In this document: positions 24,305 to 29,334 of the stretch, piece by piece
How positions within the stretch are numbered: the first letter of the stretch is position 1
How the letters are laid out: each line of letters opens with the position of its first letter
NCBI GenBank assembly: GCA_035376985.1
Contig: DAOSSA010000027.1
Coordinates: 1-29,334 of the forward strand
From: Brevifilum sp029548365
Lineage (GTDB): Bacteria; Chloroflexota; Anaerolineae; Anaerolineales; Anaerolineaceae
Direction: 5' to 3'
DNA length: 29,334 bases
Position numbers and translations under genes: made by a program
The notes under the pieces: generated by a model
What the model saw: only the letters and a program-made list of their open reading frames with translations
The model's database searches: none
What the model was told of the DNA's origin: nothing

Positions 24305-25171
24305 TTATTCTGCCTGGTTATACATCGCAATCCCAACCGGCGTGACGAACAGCGGATGTGGTGTGACCCGGGTAGGAAGACCGGTGATCGCTTCAATCAC
24401 ACGGTCAATGCCGGGGAAAAGGCTGCTACCGCCCACCAGAACGATGGAATCCGCACTGAAGCCGCGGATGTGCTGAACAATGATTGTCGCCATCTTCTCC
24501 ATCACCGGGCGGACGATTGGGAACAGGCGGGATTGCTGAGCCCGATCTGTTTTCTGGACCTCTGCAGCCTCAAAGCTGATATCTGCGCCGCCGGCGATCA
24601 CCAGGGACATATGGGTACCGCCAGTGGCTTCATCCGCCGTGTGGACCACCTGACCCGCTTGAAGCACCGCGATCCCGGTGGTTCCACCGCCAATATCGAC
24701 GATGACGCCATCTTTGAGCCCAAGCACGTTGTTGGCAGCGGAGGCTTCGTCGACCAGGCTCGTGCAGATCATCCCGGCTGCCTCAACCACATTGGCTGTG
24801 GATTGCACCTCAGCTTGCGGCACACCGGGGGGGTAACCGCTGGCTGCATGGGTTAATGTCCGTCCCAGGCGAGATTCGAGGTTGTGTTTCATTTCTCGCA
24901 GGATTCTCACAGCGCCAATATAGTCCACGACCAGCCCGTCGCGCACAATCTGCGTGAAACGATACTCCCCGGCAACGGGGTTGTTGTGAGCATCGAGGAC
25001 GACCAGGACGGTGTACGTGGTGCCGAGGTCAACGCCCACGCGCAATACACCGTTAATCTCTGGTATTGGCGGCGGCTGATGACCGTTGGGGCTGGGCAAA
25101 ATCACTTGATGGGTGCGTGAAAGCAGATCCTCCGGGTCAAATCCCGTGGCGTTCAGGAAGGGATTTTTCAC
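24305..25171 (-). CDS. eutJ: EutJ-like actin/Hsp70-fold chaperone of the microcompartment operon
   Basis: A 288-residue ATPase of the actin-Hsp70 fold. Phosphate-1 motif VGVDLGTTYT (45-54), phosphate-2 motif VDIGGGTTG (158-166) and the adenosine motif VLVGGSSLFPGI (244-255) are intact. The peptide-binding C-terminal part of Hsp70 is absent, as in EutJ of ethanolamine operons. An N-terminal extension of about 40 Pro-rich residues precedes the fold. The start codon is GTG, with no strong ribosome site; it follows the BMC-H stop by 14 bases, so coupling is likely. It may help fold or activate encapsulated enzymes, as proposed for EutJ. There is no ethanolamine lyase in this operon. Confidence 0.88.
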   Translation of the reverse strand: MKNPFLNATGFDPEDLLSRTHQVILPSPNGHQPPPIPEINGVLRVGVDLGTTYTVLVVLDAHNNPVAGEYRFTQIVRDGLVVDYIGAVRILREMKHNLESRLGRTLTHAASGYPPGVPQAEVQSTANVVEAAGMICTSLVDEASAANNVLGLKDGVIVDIGGGTTGIAVLQAGQVVHTADEATGGTHMSLVIAGGADISFEAAEVQKTDRAQQSRLFPIVRPVMEKMATIIVQHIRGFSADSIVLVGGSSLFPGIDRVIEAITGLPTRVTPHPLFVTPVGIAMYNQAE

Positions 25172-25185
25172 AGGCTAAACCGGGC

Positions 25186-25515
25186 TTATTTTTTGGCTTC
25201 TGTACCGCGACCACCGAAGCTGCCTTTTGTGTTTTGAGGCAGGATCATTTCAACATCTGAATGGGGTCGAGGGATGACATGCACTGACACCAGTTCGCCG
25301 ACACGTTTGGCAGCTGCTGCGCCTGCGTCTGTGGCTGCTTTGACCGCGCCGACATCGCCGCGCACCATCACGGTGACGAACCCGCCGCCAACGTATTCAG
25401 AGCCAATCAGGACCACGTTGGCTGATTTAACCATCGCGTCTGCTGCCTCGATTGCGCCGACCAAGCCCTTGGTTTCGACCATTCCCAGTGCAATTAATGC
25501 TGTATCTAATGCCAT
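25186..25515 (-). CDS. BMC-H hexameric shell protein
   Basis: The ATG at 25515 gives 109 residues and follows AAAGGA at 9 bases; a TTG three codons upstream is less likely. It is a single-domain BMC protein of the PduA/CcmK type: ALIALGMVETKGLVGAIEAAD, the pore loop EYVGGGFVTVMVRGDVGAV, and ERVGELVSVHVIPRP-like ending. The pore segment has Gly43-Gly45 and no Lys or Ser there, implying a small neutral pore edge. A short Gly/Lys tail (about 94-109) follows. It is the only BMC-H in the operon and so should form most facets. Confidence 0.96.
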   Translation of the reverse strand: MALDTALIALGMVETKGLVGAIEAADAMVKSANVVLIGSEYVGGGFVTVMVRGDVGAVKAATDAGAAAAKRVGELVSVHVIPRPHSDVEMILPQNTKGSFGGRGTEAKK

Positions 25516-25545
25516 TTTCTTCAATCCTTTCGTTATTTGAGTTGA

Positions 25546-27009
25546 TTATGTACCGATTTTCAATATTACATTCAAAGCTTCCCGAACTGCCTTTTCAATC
25601 TCCTGCGCGCTGGGACTTGTTGCAGTTTTCCCGGGGAACATGGCAGCGGCAGGGGGAGCTGATAATTCAAAAGCGAGACGTTTGACATTGAACAAATGAG
25701 ATGCAGTGATATTGTCGCCGGTGATCGAGCCGCCGACTCCGCCCGCGCCCAGTGTCATCGAGGGCATCACACCGGTGGTTAACCCGATGGCGCCTAAAGT
25801 GCCCATGGTGTTGACCGCGATGCGGAAAACGGGTTTTTCGAGTCCGAAGGCCATGATCACGTCCTGATCTGTGGCATGGATGATCAGACTGTGTCCGCGC
25901 CCGCCGAACTGGATTAGTTCAATACAGCGTTCGCAGCCTGCTTCCCAACCTTCTTCTTCGTACCAGCCCAGAACCGTGGTCAGCTTCTCCCGCGAAAGGG
26001 GTTCATCCTTGCCGGTTTTTTCCAGGCGTGTGACGATGACGCGCGCGGTGTTGGGGATAGATAAACCCGCCATGACAGCCAGGTATTGTGCAGATTTACC
26101 AACGGTAGCCACGTTCATGCTCCCATCCGGATGAAAGAGGAGCTTGCGGAACCGATCGGTTTCCTCGCGGTTGGCGAAATATGCGCCTTCCTGCTCCATC
26201 AATGCGGCAAGCTGGTCAGCAATTGGTCGATCGGCTACCACCGCCTGTTCTGTGGCGCAAATGGTTGAGCAGTCAAAAGCCTTGCTGGCGACGATGTAAC
26301 GGGCAGCTTTTCCCAGGTCTGCTGAGCGATCCACGTAAACGGGAACGTTGCCAGGACCGACGCCATAAGCGGGTTTACCGGTGGAGTGGGCAGCCCTGAC
26401 CATGGGGGTTCCACCTGTGGCCAGGATCAATGCCACGTATCGATGCTGCATAAGCGCCTGGGTTCCCTGCAAGCTGATGTGCTGCATGCAGGAAATCAGA
26501 CCGGGTGGGGCACCATTTTCTTCTGCTGCCTGTGCCATAATGCGGGTGGTTTCATAAGAACACCTTGCAGCAGAGGGATGTGGCGCGATGATGATCGCAT
26601 CGCGGGCTTTGACAGCTACCAATATTTTGAACATGACAGTAGAGGTCGGGTTGGTGCTGGGCGTTAACGCGGCGATGACACCCACCGGCCAGGCGATGTC
26701 ACAAATCCTTTTTTCAGGGTCGTGCCTGATGATTCCGACGGTTTTGAGGTTCTGGATACTTTCCCAAACGTTTTTTGATGCAAAAATATTTTTAAGGTGT
26801 TTGTGCTCCGCAACCCCATAACCGGTTTCTTGATGGGCTTCAGCACCCAGGCGCTCGGACGCCGTCTGGGCTGCAGCAGCCATGGCCGCGCAAACACGGT
26901 CAACCTGCTCCTGGGATGCAGTAGACCATTGCTTCCAGGCCGAAAAGGCACGGCTGGCAAGGTCGCGGGCCTCCTGGATGGATTGCAGGTCGTGGTCGAA
27001 TTCAGACAT
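25546..27009 (-). CDS. CoA-acylating aldehyde dehydrogenase with C-terminal encapsulation peptide
   Basis: A 487-residue acylating aldehyde dehydrogenase (EutE/PduP/AdhE-N type). Catalytic Cys251 lies in FDCSTICATEQAVV, and the cofactor region includes TPSTNPTSTVMFK (116-128), ATGGTPMV (197-204) and GVGPGNVPVYVD (216-227). It would turn acetaldehyde from the aldolase into acetyl-CoA with NAD+. After a Pro/Ala-rich linker (451-466) the last 20 residues, SAQEIEKAVREALNVILKIG, form an amphipathic helix of the encapsulation-peptide type; C-terminal placement is less common than N-terminal in PduP. The ICATEQ motif is closer to the AdhE style than to the LPCIAEK of enteric PduP/EutE. Confidence 0.94.
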   Translation of the reverse strand: MSEFDHDLQSIQEARDLASRAFSAWKQWSTASQEQVDRVCAAMAAAAQTASERLGAEAHQETGYGVAEHKHLKNIFASKNVWESIQNLKTVGIIRHDPEKRICDIAWPVGVIAALTPSTNPTSTVMFKILVAVKARDAIIIAPHPSAARCSYETTRIMAQAAEENGAPPGLISCMQHISLQGTQALMQHRYVALILATGGTPMVRAAHSTGKPAYGVGPGNVPVYVDRSADLGKAARYIVASKAFDCSTICATEQAVVADRPIADQLAALMEQEGAYFANREETDRFRKLLFHPDGSMNVATVGKSAQYLAVMAGLSIPNTARVIVTRLEKTGKDEPLSREKLTTVLGWYEEEGWEAGCERCIELIQFGGRGHSLIIHATDQDVIMAFGLEKPVFRIAVNTMGTLGAIGLTTGVMPSMTLGAGGVGGSITGDNITASHLFNVKRLAFELSAPPAAAMFPGKTATSPSAQEIEKAVREALNVILKIGT

Positions 27010-27014
27010 TATGC

Positions 27015-27305
27015 TTATGTTTTCTGGAAGGTTATTTTTCCGTCGACTTCGAGTGAATCAATCATCGCCATAATTACCGCATCTACCGGTCGGTCCTTGG
27101 TGATGGCGGTTTGCCTGGCGCTGGAACCGTGAGCGGTTAGTACCAGGTCTCCCACTCCAGCGTTGACGGTGTCAACGGCGACGTAGGGTTTTCCAATTGC
27201 TGCGCCGGTCTCATCTGTTTGCTGGAGGATGAGTAATTTTTGCCCGGTGAGCTGTTCATCCTTGATAGTGGATACGGTTGTTCCAATCACTGTAGCAATT
27301 AACAT
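27015..27305 (-). CDS. BMC-P shell vertex protein (EutN/CcmL family), paralog 3
   Basis: The ATG at 27305 follows GGGAG (27315-27319) at about 9 bases and gives 96 residues starting MLIATVIGTTVSTIKDE; a nearby ATG at 27311 is too close to the ribosome site. Family features are KLLILQQTDETG, VAVDTVNAGVGDLVLTAHGSSARQT and VDAVIMAMIDSLEVDG. It is separated from the other two vertex genes by five genes and lies between deoC (16 bases) and the aldehyde dehydrogenase (5 bases). Confidence 0.93.
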   Translation of the reverse strand: MLIATVIGTTVSTIKDEQLTGQKLLILQQTDETGAAIGKPYVAVDTVNAGVGDLVLTAHGSSARQTAITKDRPVDAVIMAMIDSLEVDGKITFQKT

Positions 27306-27321
27306 GAGCATATTCTCCCAA

Positions 27322-28251
27322 TTAATAGGATTTGTCGTCGGATGCTTGAACATTATCGAGCGGCGTCGCGGGTTTAGATGCCTGGATGATTTTCACCCCG
27401 GCACTAGCACCCAGGCGAGTGGCGCCTGCGGCGATAAGCTGCTCTGCATCTTCATGGGTGCGGATACCGCCAGCAGCTTTGACACCCAGGTCAGGACCAA
27501 CAACCCTGCGCATCAGGGCAACATCATGTGCAGTGGCACCCCCACTGGAAAATCCGGTGGATGTTTTGACGAAATCAGCGCCCGCTTCTTTTGAGAGCAA
27601 ACTGGCGATGACCTTTTCTTCATCGGTGAGCAGGGCGGTTTCAATAATGACTTTAACCAGGGCACCCGCAGCATGTGCGGTTGCCACCACTTCACGAATG
27701 TCGTGAGCGACCAGTTCATTATCACCTGCCTTCAGGGCGCCGATGTTGATCACCATGTCAATTTCAGTGGCGCCATTTTCCAGGGCATTTTTAGTCTCGA
27801 ACACTTTAACTTCCGTGGAGGTGGCGCCCAAAGGGAAGCCGATCACCGTGCACACTTTGACATCGGTACCCTGCAGGAGCTCAGCGCATAATTTTACATG
27901 CGTGGGGTTGACACACACTGAAGCAAAATGATGCTTGCGGGCTTCAAAACAGAGCTGTGCGATCAGTTCTGCAGTGGCATCGGGTTTGAGCAAGGTGTGG
28001 TCAATCATTCTGGCGAGGGCATCATCGTTGGGGATGATGCCCAGGGTTGAGGTAAGCCGTTCAGCGCCGGCGCTGATAACGTGCCCGGCATTATTAAAAC
28101 AGGTCGTGACTTTAACGCCATCGGAAACCTCAATTTTACAGGTGGCACCCTGGGGATGGTGTCCCTGGGCTTCATGTTCTGCCATGGCAAGGAGCACTTC
28201 TCGGGTAATAATTTCGACCAGGGATTCGATTGTTTTTATGTCTAATGTCAT
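27322..28251 (-). CDS. deoC: Deoxyribose-phosphate aldolase with N-terminal BMC targeting extension
   Basis: The ATG at 28251 overlaps the rpiB-like stop as ATGA, which fixes the start (309 residues). DERA cleaves 2-deoxyribose-5-phosphate to acetaldehyde and glyceraldehyde-3-phosphate. The active site is complete: Asp165 in EIDMVINI, Schiff-base Lys229 in FVKTSTGF and Lys258 in VKAAGGIRT. The common enzyme is about 220-250 residues; here roughly 75 extra residues precede the barrel (which starts near ALARMIDHTLLKPDAT). The first 25 (LDIKTIESLVEIITREVLLAM) form an amphipathic helix of encapsulation-peptide type, and residues 31-72 form a small unit with Cys38 and Cys51. This is the proposed signature enzyme of the compartment. 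Confidence 0.95.
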   Translation of the reverse strand: MTLDIKTIESLVEIITREVLLAMAEHEAQGHHPQGATCKIEVSDGVKVTTCFNNAGHVISAGAERLTSTLGIIPNDDALARMIDHTLLKPDATAELIAQLCFEARKHHFASVCVNPTHVKLCAELLQGTDVKVCTVIGFPLGATSTEVKVFETKNALENGATEIDMVINIGALKAGDNELVAHDIREVVATAHAAGALVKVIIETALLTDEEKVIASLLSKEAGADFVKTSTGFSSGGATAHDVALMRRVVGPDLGVKAAGGIRTHEDAEQLIAAGATRLGASAGVKIIQASKPATPLDNVQASDDKSY

Positions 28252-28853
28252 GGTTGCTTTCCGCTTTCTAAGCAAGCTTTTTCAATGGCTGTAATTTTAT
28301 CAACGCGTTTGGCGTGTCTGCCACCCCCAAAATCTGTTTCAAGCCAGGTTTTGAGGATCTGTTGGGCAAGGTTCGCGCCGATGAGACCCGCGCCCAGGGT
28401 GAGCACGTTGGCATTGTTATGCTCACGACTGTTGACGGCTGTCGCATGGTCGTAGCACAGGGCAGCTCGTATACCCGGGACTTTGTTGGCAGCAATGCAG
28501 GATCCAATGCCTGCGCCATCGATGATGACACCGCGCCAGGCTTTGCCAGAGGTGACCTGTTCGGCAACTGCCCGGGCGATATCCGGGTAATCGACAGCGT
28601 CTTTGGTGTGGGTGCCACAATCGATCACCTCATACCCGAGATTGATCATGCGTTGTTTGAGGATCTCTTTCATATCAACCCCGCCATGGTCAGCCCCAAT
28701 AGCTACCGTGAGTTTTTGAAAATTAATTTGTGGCGCAACAGGTTTGGGAACATCAGTGGTTGTAACATCCGACTCGGCAGACAGCCCCAGGGTTTGACGT
28801 ACGGTCCTTCGAACAATTTCCTGAATGTCTTTATCTGCAATCTTGGCGCTCAT
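28248..28853 (-). CDS. rpiB: RpiB/LacAB-type sugar-phosphate isomerase with N-terminal BMC targeting extension
   Basis: A 201-residue protein. Residues 1-24 form an amphipathic helix (DKDIQEIVRRTVRQTLGL) of encapsulation-peptide type; a Thr/Pro/Val linker runs to about 45. The RpiB fold then shows VAIGADHGG (50-58), DAVDYPDIA (85-93), IDGAGIGSCIAANKVPGIRAA (111-131) and REHNNANVLTLGA (143-155). In RpiB of the E. coli type the motif is CGTGIG, with the Cys acting as base; here it is Asp112, and the Thr is Ala114, while a Cys appears at 119. Ribose-5-phosphate isomerase activity should not be assumed; another phosphorylated aldose is possible. It is the first gene of the operon. Confidence 0.85.
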   Translation of the reverse strand: MSAKIADKDIQEIVRRTVRQTLGLSAESDVTTTDVPKPVAPQINFQKLTVAIGADHGGVDMKEILKQRMINLGYEVIDCGTHTKDAVDYPDIARAVAEQVTSGKAWRGVIIDGAGIGSCIAANKVPGIRAALCYDHATAVNSREHNNANVLTLGAGLIGANLAQQILKTWLETDFGGGRHAKRVDKITAIEKACLESGKQP

Positions 28854-28881
28854 CGAAAGGTCTCCAATCCGTAGGAGTGCT

Positions 28882-28911
28882 CAGTTTCGCCAAAAATTTT
28901 GGCGCTAACTG
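28882..28911. repeat. 30-base interrupted palindrome upstream of the BMC operon
   Basis: CAGTT, one spacer base, CGCCAAAA (28888-28895), a central A, TTTTGGCG (28897-28904), two spacer bases, AACTG. It lies 29 bases upstream of the rpiB-like start in the divergent region. Candidate regulator operator or 5' leader hairpin of the BMC transcript. Confidence 0.7.
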
Positions 28912-29013
28912 AACGACCCCCGCTGTTCTTCAGGGACAGGCGTGGGAAGTACGGTTAAGTTTATTTATGACTGGTTTATATTGTACCAAAAATTACCTGT
29001 ATAGGCAGAAATC

Positions 29014-29170
29014 AATGAAAACCGATTTTCTGAACCATAACCGCCTGGGGCAAAAAAGAACCTGGAGCTTTAAAGATTCACTGAATGGAGACGGTTTTGT
29101 GCGGATTGATAAAGGTGAATGGTCAGAGTTCACGAAATACGCAGTTGTCGAAGCGTTAAGAAGGGTATAA
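29014..29170 (+). CDS. Small protein of unknown function (51 aa)
   Basis: A short frame, MKTDFLNHNRLGQKRTWSF to the end EFTKYAVVEALRRV, lying between the divergent BMC operon and mtnA. An earlier ATG at 28967 would give 67 residues. The ribosome site is weak (AGGCAG). It is mixed in character, with charged and aromatic residues, and has no signal or membrane segment. I recognise no family; it could be a real small gene, a leader or chance. Confidence 0.35.
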
Positions 29171-29171
29171 T
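29166..29171 (+). promoter_or_regulatory. Possible -10 element upstream of the mtnA terminator
   Basis: A TATAAT overlaps the stop of the small frame. The best -35 (TTGTCG at 29145-29150) has a 15-base spacer, so this is weak. If used, it would give a leader of about 70 bases ending in the terminator at 29223-29245. Confidence 0.3.
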
Positions 29172-29222
29172 CATGTGGTCAAGTAAGACCTGTCTACCGG
29201 ATGGTCAGCCAATGTCAAATTT

Positions 29223-29245
29223 GACGCCCAAAGGGGCGTCTTTTT
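29223..29245 (+). terminator. Rho-independent terminator immediately before mtnA
   Basis: A perfect 7-bp GC-rich stem GACGCCC (29223-29229) / GGGCGTC (29234-29240), loop AAAG, then TTTTT. The 5' arm overlaps a perfect palindrome GTCAAATTTGAC (29214-29225). The T-run abuts the first possible mtnA start codon, so this may be an attenuator as well as a terminator. Confidence 0.85.
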
Positions 29246-29266
29246 ATGAACATGAGAAATGAGATT

Positions 29267-29334
29267 ATGCGAACAATTGCCTGGAATGACGATCAAAATA
29301 CGGTCGAAATGATTGACCAGCGAATTCTCCCACG
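29267..29334 (+). CDS. mtnA: S-methyl-5-thioribose-1-phosphate isomerase, N-terminal fragment (partial)
   Basis: The last 68 bases encode MRTIAWNDDQNTVEMIDQRILP, matching the conserved start of MtnA (MRTIEW, then LIDQxxLP). The enzyme isomerises methylthioribose-1-phosphate (and 5-deoxyribose-1-phosphate) to the ribulose form in methionine or 5'-deoxyadenosine salvage. In-frame ATGs also exist at 29246 and 29252; the family start favours 29267. The gene runs off the window. It is divergent from the BMC operon. Confidence 0.8.
   Translation, partial: MRTIAWNDDQNTVEMIDQRILP

Noticed and set aside
29171..29245. SAM-I riboswitch before mtnA
   Set aside because: mtnA is a common S-box target, but the region is too short and lacks the conserved S-box core segments; only the terminator part is supported.

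Overview
The window most likely comes from a Chloroflexota bacterium of the class Anaerolineae. That is inferred from the gene families, the moderate GC content and the fused L31 protein; no rRNA or other lineage marker is present. It reads as an assembled draft contig, because a run of exactly 100 N (21122-21221) sits inside one gene.

Left part (1-9699, all + strand). A MurE-like Mur ligase overlaps an M42-like metallopeptidase. A PadR regulator with a perfect-consensus promoter is coupled to a very basic protein of unknown function. A ribosomal cluster follows (rplU, rpmA, and an L31 protein carrying an RNA polymerase alpha-CTD-like domain) behind a strong promoter and a leader hairpin, and it closes with a clear terminator. 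Next is a tightly packed salvage/RNA-processing run: thymidine kinase, hypoxanthine phosphoribosyltransferase, a CCA-adding-type nucleotidyltransferase and an alpha/beta hydrolase. A nitroreductase ends this part.

Middle part (9709-22507). On the minus strand are an SDR/epimerase-like protein and a large lipoprotein. On the plus strand are pyruvate phosphate dikinase (with a helical insertion and a terminator) and the three genes for pyruvate dehydrogenase E1alpha, E1beta and E2, followed by a terminator and a monoacylglycerol-lipase-like hydrolase. A minus-strand TPR lipoprotein with a C-terminal lytic transglycosylase domain spans the N gap. PPDK and PDH together link PEP, pyruvate and acetyl-CoA.

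Right part (22652-28853, minus strand) is the most interesting region: a compact ten-gene bacterial microcompartment (BMC) operon. In transcription order it encodes an RpiB-like sugar-phosphate isomerase, deoxyribose-phosphate aldolase (DeoC), a BMC-P vertex protein, a CoA-acylating aldehyde dehydrogenase, a BMC-H hexamer protein, an EutJ-like actin-fold chaperone, a BMC-T tandem-domain trimer protein, an uncharacterised 121-residue protein and two more BMC-P proteins. It resembles the sugar-phosphate-utilising (SPU) class of metabolosomes. The likely core chemistry is 2-deoxyribose-5-phosphate to acetaldehyde plus glyceraldehyde-3-phosphate, then acetaldehyde to acetyl-CoA inside the shell. 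Four proteins carry encapsulation-peptide-like helices. The RpiB-like enzyme has Asp where the usual catalytic Cys sits. No phosphotransacylase or alcohol dehydrogenase is encoded in the operon.

Divergent from the BMC operon are a palindrome, a small ORF, a strong intrinsic terminator and, immediately after it, the start of mtnA (methylthioribose-1-phosphate isomerase), which is cut by the window end.
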